Notes: generated by a model not told the origin, from the sequence alone. A stretch of DNA of 64,000 nucleotides from Acheta domesticus (GCA_031308135.1 JAHLJT010004567.1:33484213-33548212); one strand, 5' to 3'; shown: positions 24,931 through 35,760, numbered from the stretch's first letter. Numbers and translations: made by a program.

Positions 24931-24996
24931 TACGTGTAGTGATTTGGATCCTGCAGTATGTCAGCCAGACAATAAATATCTACGATTGTTACTCAC

Positions 24997-25158
24997 TGCG
25001 TCCGCAGTGCTGCTCGAGGCCGCACTGGCTGCAGCGGTTGGGCATGGAGCGGCCGCAGTGGCAGCCGCCATCGCGCACGCAGCACGCGCAGTCGTGGCGC
25101 GCGGCGTCGAACGGGCAGCTGCAGCCCTGCGCCTCCTGCGTCCACAGGTCCACTTGGC
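24997..25158 (-). CDS. Internal exon of a cysteine-rich protein (partial gene)
   Basis: This is the only stretch that looks like a conserved host exon. On the minus strand a 162-base segment lies between an acceptor (TGTGTGCGCAG ending at 25159) and a donor (GTGAGTAAC starting at 24996). Both introns would be phase 1, so the exon is symmetric and encodes 54 residues. It has ten cysteines spaced C-x-C-x8-C-x-C-C-x5-C-x-C-x7-C-x2-C-x5-C, including [16 protein letters not shown] and [11 protein letters not shown]. Such spacing suggests a disulfide-rich secreted or extracellular domain; that is an inference. I do not recognise the family and give no symbol. No other exon of the gene was found in the window. 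The donor is preceded by CGCA and not CAG, slightly unusual but acceptable. The 5' intron is unusual because it carries repeated copies of this exon's own acceptor boundary (see the next entry). Alternatively, this is a processed or dead fragment. Confidence 0.55.
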
Positions 25159-26090
25159 CTGCGCACACAGAGCACAACGCTTAGCACAAAGCACACACAG
25201 CACAGAAGAAGAAGGCAGCTGCAGCCCTGCGCCTCCTGCGTCCACAGGTCCACTTGGCCTGCGCACACAGAGCACAACGCTTAGCACAAAGCACACACAG
25301 CACAGAAGAAGAAGGCAGCTGCAGCCCTGCGCCTCCTGCGTCCACAGGTCCACTTGGCCTGCGCACAAGAGCACAACGCCTAGCACAGAGAAAGAAGGCA
25401 GCTGCAGCCCTGCGCCTCCTGCGTCCACAGGTCCACTTGGCCTGCGCACACAGAGCACAACCCCTAGCACATAGCACACACAGCACAGAAGAAGGCAGCT
25501 GCAGCCCTGCGCCTCCTGCGTCCACAGGTCCACTTGGCCTGCGCACAAGAGCACAACGCTTAGCACAGAGAAAGAAGGCAGCTGCAGCCCTGCGCCTCCT
25601 GCGTCCACAGGTCCACTTGGCCTGCGCACACAGAGCACAACCCCTAGCACATAGCACACACAGCACAGAAGAAGGCATCTGCAGCCCTGCGCCTCCTGCG
25701 TCCACAGGTCCATTTGGCCTGCGCACAAGAGCACAACGCTTAGCACAAAGCACACACAGCACAACACTTGGCACAAAGCACAAAGAGAACAATACTTGGG
25801 ACAAAGCACAGAGAAAGAAGACAGCTGCAGCTCTACGCCTCCTGTTTTGACAGGTTCACTTGACCTGATCACAAAGAGCACACAACTAAGCACAAAGCAC
25901 AGAAGGAGACGACAGCTGCAGCTCTGCGCCTCCGTTTTACAGGCTAAGCTCACATAGCACATAGCTTAAGCCACTTCGACAGTCCTATTTTGTATGCAAT
26001 ATATATATATATGTATGCATGTATATAGCAATTCCACAGACCCACTTGGCTTACAAGCACAGAGCACAGGTCATAGCACAAGGGTCTTGC
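25159..26090 (-). repeat. Minisatellite of duplicated acceptor-exon boundaries
   Basis: Units start with GCAGCTGCAGCCCTGCGCC at 25115 (inside the true exon), 25215, 25315, 25398, 25495, 25578 and 25675. Spacings are 100, 100, 83, 97, 83 and 97 bp; the 83+97 pair repeats as a 180-bp dimer. Decayed units follow near 25823, 25912 and 26030. On the minus strand each unit holds a pyrimidine-rich tract, an AG acceptor and the first 45 or so bases of the cysteine-rich exon. Acceptor-equivalent AGs lie at 25159-25160, 25259-25260, 25359-25360, 25442-25443, 25539-25540, 25622-25623 and 25719-25720. Divergence rises with distance from the exon, suggesting growth from the boundary. Minus-strand frames stay open across nearly the whole array. 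Confidence 0.9.
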
Positions 26091-26754
26091 ACTGTTCCAT
26101 TCCGTCTGAACGTATTCAGCACAATTTTAAACACAAAACCCTTTCACACGTGCCCTTCATCTATGTACATATATCAGATTCTAAAATATGATCATTCTAC
26201 GAATTCACTTAGTAATCAAGCACATATCTCATTATTTAGAAGAAAACATTTTGAAACAACCTCGAATTGCTTTCAAGCACTGAGCACAATCTGCACTGAA
26301 TGAAAGGACAGGTAGAGGCTCACTTCAATCCGTAAGATCACTTCCCCAAAGCACTACCTTCTTTGCATAAATAATATTTAAATGTAAACGTGGCTACAGT
26401 CTTCATCTCCATTCTAACATTTATTTCGTTTCCCTTATCACTGTTGTGGAGAACAATTTGCATATTACCGCTTTCTGCATTACTACTTACTACTACAATA
26501 AAAGAATGTCTTGGAAAACTATTTTCAAAACATACATCCGGCATCATTCTTGCAGGACACGATCGTGCATTCCGCAGAAGACACCCAAGCGATGTAAATT
26601 TACGGAGAGCGTCTTCATGCAAGTTTCATTCGCTTCTCTCCGCGCGCGCACTTGCGCTAGCACGCGGCGGTTAAGACGAATATTGAAGCGGGCGAGTTGT
26701 TCGTTTCACGTCAGCGCTTCACCTGAATTCGAGGCGACTGCAAGCGCCCCTGCA
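26091..26754. other. No gene; short GC-rich patch near 26640
   Basis: AT-rich, then a GC-rich patch (26620-26750) leading into the dispersed repeat. Nothing coding was recognised. Confidence 0.45.
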
Positions 26755-26945
26755 ATATTCATGCGACACTCAAGAGATGAAAACGCGCCTAGCGGGCACG
26801 CAGGACACCGCGAGACGACACGCGTGCTGCTCGCGTGATGGAGCAGTATGGAGAGTCCCACTATGGAGAGTAGAACCCCAAACGTCGCATTATTGGGAGA
26901 TAGGAATGCCGGATGTGCGTTGGAAGTAACAGTAATCGCGAAATC
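26755..26945 (+). repeat. Dispersed repeat family, copy A
   Basis: Shares GCGACACTCAAGAGATGAAA and ACGCGCC(T/G)AGCGGG with copies at 27890-28107 and 28620-28855, and ends GATAGGAATGCCGGATGTGC. It supplies the empty site for the LTR insertion in copy B (the sequence GATAGGAATGCCGGA is intact at 26900-26914). Confidence 0.75.
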
Positions 26946-26966
26946 AAGTTACGCAAATCAAGTTTT

Positions 26967-27765
26967 TAACACGCCGTGTGCAAAACACGGTTTCTCGTGC
27001 TAGTTTTCCGTGTGCGAAACAGTTCATTTTTTCACAGTGTGGGAATCATCGCGAAGCGTGTGCGAAACATTTGTAACGAATCGCAATTGTCTTTTGTCTT
27101 GATGACGTCTTTGTTTATTATTGACAAACAATAGTGTTACAACACTGATTGGAATTCATTTACTTTTGTACAAGTAAGGTATTTGTAGTTATTTGATATT
27201 TAATTCGGACGGTGTTATGCATCAACCGGCTAAGCGCCATTTAAAAAAAAATGAGATATGGACTCCATCAGTTGCATTGGATCATGTTCTAAGTGTACGC
27301 AAAATTTTGGTGCCAAATCTGTAAAAATAGCCTTATAAATTAATGAAAAATGTAAACGCCATCCGTCACATCAGGGATTTTATGTTTCACAACAACCGAC
27401 TATAAACCTAGATATTCAAATCTGCTGTTCTTAATTTCACATTATGCAGATAAGCGCCAGATATTCCACTCGTGTTTGTGTGGTTTGGCGCTTCAATGAA
27501 TGAAATAATTAAATTACAGATTTTAGAGCAGAAAACGTAATAAAACCTTTGAACAAGATTATCTCAAAACTTGTATGATGTTGCGTAGCCGGTTCATGCA
27601 TAATACCGTCCATTTGTATTCCTTTACTTTACGCATTACGTTTCGCACACGGCATGTTAAAATAGTATACGTAACATGTGTGCGAGGTGATTCCCGCACT
27701 CGTCGCTTTGTCGTCCTCGCTACGCTCGGGCGATATACTCGATTCGTGCGTGAATCACATGTTTT
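26967..27765. mobile_element. Foldback-type element
   Basis: Inverted arms: TTAACACGCCGTGTGCAAAA (from 26968) against the inverse of GTTTCGCACACGGCATGTTA (ending near 27659), and ACGGTGTTATGCATCAACCG (from 27209) against its inverse near 27586-27606. The arms enclose about 340 bp of AT-rich sequence. Arms are diverged and interrupted, and no target-site duplication is clear. There is no coding capacity. Confidence 0.6.
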
Positions 27766-27889
27766 GCGCCCTTGTTACACAAAAATTACTATGTACATCT
27801 TGTAACAATGCAATTTAACCTATTATTGCCCGACTTATTTTCGCCGTATGTCTCAGGCCCTGAGAAATGTCTCGCCATTCTTTCAGGGG

Positions 27890-28107
27890 CATTATTGGAG
27901 TATCTTGTCGCATCTGGTTGTAACTTTATTGATTGTTTGTTTGATGCTAAATTATTCTACTAGAGCGCAACGAGGGTACATTCTTGAGATGAAAACGCGC
28001 CGAGCGGGGAAGCAGGACACTACAAATCCACCTCTGCCAGACAGAACTCTGCTCAGGCGCGCTCAATGGAGTGGACTCCAAATATCGCATTGATGGAAGA
28101 TAGGAAT
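27890..28107 (+). repeat. Dispersed repeat family, copy B (split by LTR)
   Basis: Matches copy C upstream of the core (words such as ATCTGGTTGTAAC and TGATGCTAAATTA compared with 28630-28700) and shares GAGATGAAAACGCGCCGAGC with all copies. It is broken at GATAGGAAT by the solo LTR; GGAATGCCGGA resumes at 28558. Confidence 0.75.
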
Positions 28108-28557
28108 TGTTGCGGCTATAAACACCCATTTGAAAAGCGCGCCGACCAGGCAGCGCACTGCGGCGGACTAGGCAACGAGGAGAGGCAGCAGACCGGAGAA
28201 AACGCCTGCAAACGGGCAACGAGCGACCACCCAGCAAGCCTACGCCCCAGAAGCGAGTCTGCGGCGCCGAGGACATTATAAGCCGGCGCCGCCACCATCG
28301 AGGCAGTCGAAATACGATTGAAGTGCCCTGCTTAGAGTTTGTGATTACAAGATTAAGTGTACGACCCAGCCCAGGTTTTGTTGTTTTGTCTCACGGTATA
28401 TTGATTAACTGCGCTAGTTTTTTGGTACATCTCACGGTAACTTTGCTTGGTCTATGGTACATTTTTTTGGATTACCGGAACAATACATTTTGTATAAAAC
28501 TATGTGTGAAATAAAAATCTTGTTCACGAAATCTGCCTGCTTTTCCTGAACATATCA
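28108..28557 (+). mobile_element. Solo LTR, 450 bp
   Basis: Begins TGTTGCGG and ends CATATCA (TG...CA ends), flanked by an exact 5-bp duplication GGAAT (28103-28107 and 28558-28562). It has a TATA-like box TATAAG at 28277-28282 and a polyadenylation signal AATAAA at 28510-28515, in the right order for a promoter and R-U5 end. Copy A of the host repeat shows the uninterrupted site, so the boundaries are precise to the base. No internal retrotransposon sequence is adjacent, hence a solo LTR left by LTR-LTR recombination. A 5-bp duplication fits Gypsy or Pao/BEL; the superfamily cannot be decided from the LTR alone. Confidence 0.9.
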
Positions 28558-28619
28558 GGAATGCCGGAAAGAAAACTTTCCATTGTCGCGCGTCCTCATA
28601 GTCATCACGCCGTGCGTGC

Positions 28620-28855
28620 AATGGAATTGTTGGAGCTATCTGGTAGCATCTGTTTGGAACTTCTATCGCTGGTTTTGTCTGGTGCTAAATTACAGTAGTA
28701 CTACAGTGCTGCAAGGCGACACTCAAAAGATGAAAACGCGCCGAGCGGGCACACCGCGACTCCATGCTCCGCGAGCAGAGAAGAGGATCCCAAATGTCAC
28801 ATTAAAAGAAATGTGGGAATGTCGGATGTGCCTTGGGCCTTGAGTGCATCATAAT
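28620..28855 (+). repeat. Dispersed repeat family, copy C
   Basis: Third copy, with GCGACACTCAAAAGATGAAA, ACGCGCCGAGCGGGC and the end GGAATGTCGGATGTGC. It lies about 60 bp after the resumed end of copy B, so copies B and C are nearly tandem. Confidence 0.75.
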
Positions 28856-28859
28856 AAAA

Positions 28860-29445
28860 TCATGAGAGTTACGGATATAATTTTTCCACTTCAAATACGA
28901 AAGGGATTTACTATTCATGGGTAGAAAAATAAAAAGTTATTCGCTTTGTACTCTATTGCACAACAAAAGATTGTTTTTTCATCATTTACAAGAAAGCTGT
29001 AGTATCCTTGACATGACTGTCATCAATGATAGAATTTTGTTTAGAGTATTTGTCTGTGTACATAACGTAATGGTAAATATTGATGATAGGTAATGTTCAA
29101 TTCGGAAGTATTTAACTTGTATTTAAAGTAAAGCAAAAAGAAACCCTCAAATGTATTCATACTTAAACATGTGAATAATGAAAATAATACCCAATAGTGT
29201 ATCAATCAGATTTAAGAGCAGATGTTCCCAGATCATAAAGATTGGAAAAACTAGGCGCTTCAATGCATCCAGTAGCATGTCCTTGACATAACACACTTTA
29301 CTATTGCGTGTAGCTCGGTGCGTTCTGTGACATTAAAAGTAGGTTTTCTTGATCTTGAAGGGAATAAGTTATCTTTCTTACTAATGAGACGTTTTTGGAC
29401 ATTCTATTTCATTTTAGGATGCGATCTCCACTTTTGCCGATCTGG
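28860..29445. other. AT-rich, nothing recognised
   Basis: No exon, RNA gene or transposon terminus was seen. Confidence 0.5.
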
Positions 29446-29447
29446 AC

Positions 29448-29730
29448 GGCGGAGGTGGCTAAGAGCGTATACCGACTCAGCGCTTAGGTCTCAACGGTCG
29501 CGGGGTCAAATTCCGCCTTAGACATGGTTGTTTGTTCCTTGCCTCTCTGTCGCAGAGGCGCGGAGGGCCTCTTGATCTGCTGACTCCAAATCAAAGGAGA
29601 CCACAAGTGTGTCGGTGTCTAGTTTACGGTAGAATGTGCGTCCCATTGGGACGAAAAGGGTAACCGGCTGTTGGCTGGATAAAAAAATCGTAGGGGGGCA
29701 TCGACTTTTCCGCACGGGCTTTCAGAACAA
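29448..29730 (+). mobile_element. Second tRNA-related SINE family
   Basis: The head GGCGGAGGTGGCTAAGAGCG (from 29449; A-box-like) and GCGGGGTCAAATTCCGCC (around 29499-29516; B-box-like) are spaced as in a tRNA gene, followed by about 200 bp of unrelated body. The body does not match the main SINE family. The 3' end is uncertain; no clear target-site duplication was found. A functional tRNA is unlikely because no full cloverleaf is evident. Confidence 0.55.
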
Positions 29731-29734
29731 CCAA

Positions 29735-30285
29735 AATTGGGTAACATCATGAATCTATTTCTTTTTTATAACAATGATTTACAATGTGTAGAATGGTTGC
29801 ACGGCTTCAATGAGTATTCTTTATTTTCCTATACGTATATCTATGATCTCTGATCTGGACAGTAACTAATATTTTTTTATTATATATAATGTAAAGAAGT
29901 ACGACTATGTCTAGGCACTTGACAGACTTGGAATACTTTTGCGGAGTGATATATCTGTGTTTGCGTAGTCGGAAAAATATAAGGATCATTTCAATTGCAC
30001 GATATTGTAAAAAAAATGGACGTGAAACCAGATGAACTACAATGCATCACGTTAATTAAATGAACACAAATTTAATTCAATTCATTCAACCTACTAAATA
30101 GCATCCATTCACCCTCCCCTCACTTACACACACCTCTTGACGGTTGTAGTATCGATTTTGACCTTTCACCACGGAATTCCTTGAGTCCGTGGTTTTAACA
30201 TCAGTTGGTATAACGGACTGCGATGGATATTATATGTCAAGATATTTTCCATAATTATATATCTAGTACATGCTGTATTTTTTTC
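29735..30285. other. AT-rich, nothing recognised
   Basis: Includes a short inverted sequence CCACGGAATTCCTTGAGTCCGTGG near 30169-30192. No gene was seen. Confidence 0.45.
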
Positions 30286-30289
30286 CGTT

Positions 30290-30580
30290 CAGAAGTGATA
30301 GTGTAGTGCATGTAAATGTGTGTATACGAGGAGATGCAAGGTCGAGAAATAGAAAGGAAAGAGAGCACGTGGTTTATTTGTTAGGACAGTGCACCGGCAT
30401 TTGCCTGGTACTGAGGAGAGAAAATCACGGAAAACTACCGATCAGAGCATCGGTTGCTAGAATCCTCCTCCAGATGGCAGCTGAATTTGACCTTGATTTC
30501 TATCTAGGGTCAAAAATCCGCCTTCGTCGGGTCTGAAACCCTAGGACCTCCCAGTCAGAATCGCTCCAAAGACACAGCCA
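30290..30580 (-). mobile_element. SINE (main family), minus strand
   Basis: In reverse orientation it contains the family landmarks GTGTAGTGCATGTAAATGTG, AAACTACCGATCAGAGCA and TAGAATCCTCCTCCAGA. The tRNA-like head near 30530-30580 is diverged, and the 3' tail is absent on the left. Confidence 0.75.
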
Positions 30581-30589
30581 ATGCTGACT

Positions 30590-32315
30590 CTTGAGTTAAA
30601 CTCAGTTGGAGTAGACATGATATACGAGATTTTGAAGGAACATTTATGATGCTTTGTGGAATCTTGGAATTCAGAAACACAAGGACTTTGTACCGGTGTT
30701 TTATTTCGTATAACGTTCTTTCTCCTACGTAATCCTTTTATCACATTCTCTTCTAGACAAGAAATTCTTACGAATATCTGAACCATCACCTAAGAACTCT
30801 TATAGAAATTCGTGGAGAATCGAAAGCTCTGCCAGAAGAAGAGAAAGAAGACGAGCAAAACACAAAAAAAGACACAAGAGAAGTCACGAGGAGACGTAGC
30901 GAGCCTTGAGAAGACTTCTTTCCTAAGTTAACGTCATAAAAACAAGCGAAAGGGAAATATCGCGATGTCGCGGCGACTTTATGCGGCCTCCGGAGGAACA
31001 AAACAGCGGAAAAACAGCGGCGAAGCGGAGGGCGCGGCGGCAGCTGCCTCGCCCGCTCCTTCGCCCCAGCGCCACCAGAGGCGCTGCAAGCGAGAGAAAG
31101 AGAGGGGAGAAACCGATACGAAAGGAGTTTTCTTTAGTGAAGCTGTGAAGATAAGAATGATCTGAAGAGAGATACTATCTGCATGAGGGTCGCTTTCATT
31201 CATTTTAAAATTGAGTGAAACTGTTATGGTCGCTATGGTTTTATTTGCGGTGGTGAATTACAAAACAGCTTATCAAAGCTGATATAGTTATTAGCATTTG
31301 CTGGTCCCCGAAGACGATGTGCTGCTGGCGAAGGTACATTCGAATTACATTATTAGACAACTCTGTGCACACACAACACACTAAAAATAAGAACCATAAC
31401 ACTATAGAAAATTTTGTGAACATTTCACAAACGGTAATGCAACTATATCGATGGCTGAGTACCATACTGTTGTAATACCACGCTTTCAACAAAATGAGAT
31501 TTATGTTTCATTGTGTTCTATGTGCCTGGCTACAAGTGTGCATCAAACCAGATTGTAAATATTCCACACCGTAGGCTTGCAACCAACCCATTTCATACTA
31601 ATCCATTCCTCACTAACACATCACATACAAAAAAATGTAAACGGCTCTCCTGAAAAAAGTAATAAAATGGACCTAAAACTAACTGTCTGGTTCTCAGGCA
31701 TCAATAAGTTGACGTGCTGTGTAAACGGTCACTGTCTCCCGCATTTACCGACATTTCAATCGTTATGGAGACAACACGGTGAATTAATGGTCTTTTGATT
31801 ACAAATGATTGTTCCCAAACTAGGAATGTATTGATGGCTCTCGTACATACGACTGACAATTGAATATTGCCAATTTATTGAACAGGTACTAGAAACGGGA
31901 ATGAATTGCACAGATGATAGAAAGCCGCAAATTAAAATGATCTGGCAGACAGAGATCCTACGGCAAACAACGGCTTCAAATTTGATTACAGGGAAGGAGT
32001 GAAAACTTTCCACTGATATGAGTGGAATTCAAATTATGTTCTTTTTAATCCTGGAAAAATTTTGTTCAGACTATGCTATTCATTTAGCTTATATTAACTG
32101 AGTATTTTTAGTCAATAACCCTATGAAACAATCAATCATGTAACAAGAATATTAATAAATAATTAGATAATTCTTCTCACTTAATAAATTATTGTATTAA
32201 TAACAAAAAACTCTATTTACAATACACAAACATGACAGTTTTGTGACATTTCCATAAGTATGCGATCTCTAGGTAGAGATTTACCTCGTACCAGGGATAC
32301 ACGTACATACATACA

Positions 32316-32320
<5 letters not shown>
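30590..32320. other. No gene seen
   Basis: Mixed-composition sequence. A 66-codon Ala-rich open frame (30965-31165) lies in a small GC patch and has no recognisable domain. Nothing else is supported. Confidence 0.5.
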
Positions 32321-32383
<63 letters not shown>

Positions 32384-32404
32384 CACACACATACAGACAC
32401 ACAC
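32321..32404. repeat. Compound (CT)n(CA)n microsatellite
   Basis: About 21 CT units (32321-32362) followed by CA units with two interruptions. The opposite strand reads TG then AG repeats. Confidence 0.97.
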
Positions 32405-33090
32405 AAGATTTAGAAGAAAATTTTTGAATTTTGCAGAATTCGATACAAGGAGAACATTCGACCCACAACTCATGTTTTGCCGCAACAACAACGGACAATG
32501 TATAACAATGAAACAATTTGTATTCATTCCTTAAATCCAGATCTTCGTGTCACTAGATGCATATGCGGTTATCTACAAAATGAAACTATTTGGGATGATC
32601 AATTACATTTTTGAAGGGTTTTCCCATGTAACAGGACCTGCCAGAAACATTTTAAGTTGGGCTTTAATTTGCATTCAATTTTTTAAAAGAATGATTTAAT
32701 ACGTTCGGTATGTTTCCTCGTATCTAACTGAATACGTACTAGGTCACGTACTGAAGCAGTCACGGGAATTTCATGAACCTACCGAACATTTGTGCATACG
32801 CGGTTACCTAAACATCGAGAGTAAATGCTAGGCGCATAAATGCATATAACTCCTTTATAAGAAATTTCCCGCTAAATGTTCAGAGGCAAAAAAATGAACG
32901 TTTTCGTCGCTTTGAGATGCTTTGAGGGGAAATACATAATAATTACTTAATAAATAATCACATATTCATAAAATAATTGAATTAATTATTTAATGCAATG
33001 CCATGCGATTAATAATTCTTACAATATACCAGAAAAGTAAGTATGGACAGTTAAGAGGAAGAATGCGAAAACAAAATGACTTTGACAACC
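32405..33090. other. AT-rich; weak repeat with 9390-9590
   Basis: Around 32865-32925 (TTTCCCGCTAAATGTTCA and nearby ATGAACGTTTTC) resembles 9518-9570. This suggests an old dispersed repeat. No gene was seen. Confidence 0.4.
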
Positions 33091-33098
33091 ACGTAATG

Positions 33099-33320
33099 CA
33101 GTGTTGCCAAGGTCGATGCCACGAGCGGAAGACCGTGGCGTGAGTGCCACGACGAAATCGCCCCTCCGCACAGTTCGTCACCCCGCCACCAGAGACAAAG
33201 CCATCCCTATTGTAAAACGGTGGGTTCACTAATAGTTTCCTTTACCGACGCTAGTTCCGCAGAGAAGCTCATTGCATGCTACGGTGCCACAGCCATCAGT
33301 AGAAGACCTTGCCACCACTG
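33099..33320 (+). mobile_element. hAT-type MITE, copy 3
   Basis: 222 bp. The 5' end is CAGTGTTGCCAAGGTC and the 3' end is the inverse of CAGTGGTGGCAAGGTC, so the 16-bp terminal repeats match at 14 positions. The 8-bp flanks ACGTAATG and ACGCAATG differ at one position. The sequence is closely similar to the copies at 17413 and 23811 throughout. Confidence 0.9.
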
Positions 33321-33544
33321 ACGCAATGCAAGCAAGGAAGCAGAGGTGGAGGAACGCAGAATCCGCGCCAGCTTCCGTCGTGCGCGTTGGGCCTTCGCGG
33401 AGGCCGCAGGGCAGAACGCAGCAGCTGCGCGCCCAAAGGGAAGCGCGAGCAAGGCCGAGCGCCTGCGGCCACTAAAGATGGTGAAGGGTGGAGGAGGAAG
33501 GGGGGAACGGGTGGCGCGGAGGAAAAAGAGAGGCCGAGAGGTGA
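33321..33544. other. GC-rich lead-in, no gene seen
   Basis: GC-rich, open in several frames; no recognisable protein. Confidence 0.4.
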
Positions 33545-33925
33545 AGCGGTGCAGCGCGGCGCAGGCGGGGCGGGGCAGGGCGGGGCGGGGTGGGGATGGG
33601 CCAGGCGGGGCGCAGGCGTGGCGGGCGCAGGCGGGGCGGGGTGGGGCGCAGGCGAGGCGGGGCGGGGCGCAGGCGGGGCGGGACGGGGCGCAGGCGGGGC
33701 GGGACGGGGCGCAGGCGGGGCGAGGCGCAGGCGGGGCGGACGCAGGCGGGGCGGGGGGGCAGGGCGCAGGCGGGGCGGGGGCGGGGCGGGGGCGGGGCGG
33801 GGCGCAGGCGGGGCGGGACGGGGCGCAGGAGGGGCGGGGCGCAGGCGGGGCGGGGAGCGGGGCGGGATGGGGCGGTAGCGGGGCGGGGCGCAGGCGGGGC
33901 GGGGCGGGGCAGGGCGGGGAGGCCC
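33545..33925. repeat. G-rich minisatellite, GGCGGGGC(GCA)GGC type
   Basis: An irregular array of GGCGGGGC and GGGGCGCAGGCGG units of 10-15 bp. Frames on both strands stay open as Gly/Ala/Arg or Pro/Ala/Cys repeats. It is compositionally similar to 14876-15084 but a different, less regular array. Confidence 0.9.
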
Positions 33926-34478
33926 ATGGCCGGAGATGAGGATAAAACATGTTTGCGGCGATGTCCCGGGAAACCGCCCCTGGGGTAACGAAGGAACGAA
34001 CGGAGCGGAGCGGAGCAGGAGTGTGGGGGGGAGCGAGAGGGTGGGTGGGGTGGGGTGGGGAGGGGCCGATGAAGACGTCGCCCTGCGGGCACCGGTCGAT
34101 GCCTCGCCGGCGGAGGAGGCAGCGTGGGCGGCGGAGGCGGCGAGAGCGTCAATGGATCGGGTTTGGCAGTCACGGACGGGAGACTTGCGACCTGCGAGAG
34201 AACGTGAAAGTAGTGGATCTGGAGTGTGTGGGTGTGCTGCTGTATGTACACGACATGTTGGGTGTTCTGCTGTAAAAATTTATTCTACTGGCAGAAGAGA
34301 GGGCAGGAAAGAGCTTTTAATATCAGGTGAGGTTGTCGAAAAATTGGTCAAAGACTTTTAAGCAGTTTCTTCTGAATAAATTGATAATGGAGTATTTGAT
34401 TAACAAAGTTTATTATCGATACTTTTAAATTGCGGTAGTGCTGAAGAAGAAAAGGTCAAAAGGACTACATTCTACTGA
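33926..34478. other. GC-rich then AT-rich, no gene seen
   Basis: GC-rich to about 34200 with purine-rich words, then AT-rich. No exon was recognised. Confidence 0.45.
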
Positions 34479-34479
34479 A

Positions 34480-34972
34480 CTAAAAACGCAATACTTTTAA
34501 CTGTTTATTCATTTGAGACATTAGGAGTATTATAATACTGCTAATGCGCTAAATGAATAAGTAACCTAAAATAGTGCGTTTTTATTTGAAGGATAAAAAT
34601 AGGCAAATAGGCATAAATCCACAGCTTAGTAATTTAATGGATATAATATCGATGCTTCTGCTCGAAAATCTCAATGTTTTAAAAACATCGATGATGTAAT
34701 ATCTAAAAGTAAATACTAAGCTGCAGATTTCCGCCTATCTGTCTATTTCTGCATATTTTTATCCTTCAACTAAAAACGCAGTATTTTAATTGTTTATTAA
34801 TTTTGAGACATTAGGTGTATTATAATATAATCTTGCTAAAGGCGTTAAATGAATAAGTGCTGCGTTTTTAATTAAAGGATAAAAATAGATAGACAGAAAT
34901 CCACAGCTTAGTAATTACATGGATATAATATCGATGTTTCTGCCCGAAAATTTCGATGTTTTAAAAACCATC
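34480..34972. repeat. Array of alternating palindromes, 292-bp period
   Basis: Two different hairpins alternate: A (about 34480-34588), B (34591-34764), A' (about 34770-34875) and half of B (34877-34972). Hairpin A pairs AAAACGCAATAC-type sequence with its inverse near 34575; hairpin B pairs GGATAAAAATAGGCAAATAG (34591-34610) with the inverse ending at 34764. The last half-B ends where a G-rich patch begins at 34975. The A+B unit is duplicated head to tail. Confidence 0.85.
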
Positions 34973-34974
34973 CC

Positions 34975-35760
34975 GGGGATGGGGGGGGCGGGTTGACGGG
35001 GAAGGGGTGGCCGCGGCCTGCACGTGTGGGTCACGTCCTGTCCCCGGGCGCCACGCGTCCGCAGGGCCACGCTCGTCCCGAGGCGAACGAGCCGCGCCGC
35101 GGCGGCTGGCGTGACTGCCTCGCCGCGCGCCGTTCGACAGCCACCCAGCCACATTACGAATTCAGCGCTCCGCGCGGGGGAAACGAGTTATTACGCGGAG
35201 GGGGGGCTGTTTGGAGACATGAAGACTCTCGCCTGCAAGCAACGTACAGACGCGATCCTTTTTATTCCCCCGACATGCGAACGCTCTCACGTAATGGAAT
35301 TTACCGCGCCCAGCCGCGATACACACTACTCATGACAGAAAGCATTGCCAACGTCGTCCATAAGCTAGGAAACCGCATCGAGCAAAACGTTTAAGTTTCC
35401 TCGCAACAGAAATACGTCTGCGGCAAAAAGCTCGCGAAGCGCTCTGCCAGAATTCCACGTCGTTCGTTCCCGGAGACGATGTTTCGATACAACAGCCAAT
35501 CATGGTCTCCATTATCGGCAAAATCTATCGCGCCCGGGAAAAAGAGGAACGCGGCGCATAAGGACATCGTCAGCGGCGGAGGCGGAGGGGGCGTTGGCGG
35601 GCGAAGGCGCGCGTACAAAAAACAAAAGACGCTCGCTCCGCGACGACGTTCTCGTGGCCTGGAGCTGCGTCCTGGGTCGAGGAGCACGAAAGGAATGGGA
35701 TGGACGAGGAGAGATAGAAGCAGAAGAAGAAACATAAGATGATAAGTGCGGCAACTTAAA
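34975..35760. other. CpG-rich patch, no gene confirmed
   Basis: CpG-rich at 34990-35220 and 35560-35660, with several open frames on both strands. No conserved domain or trustworthy splice pair was found. Confidence 0.4.

Noticed and set aside
29448..29520. Possible functional tRNA gene
   Set aside because: A- and B-box-like words are present, but acceptor and anticodon stems do not form; better explained as a SINE head.
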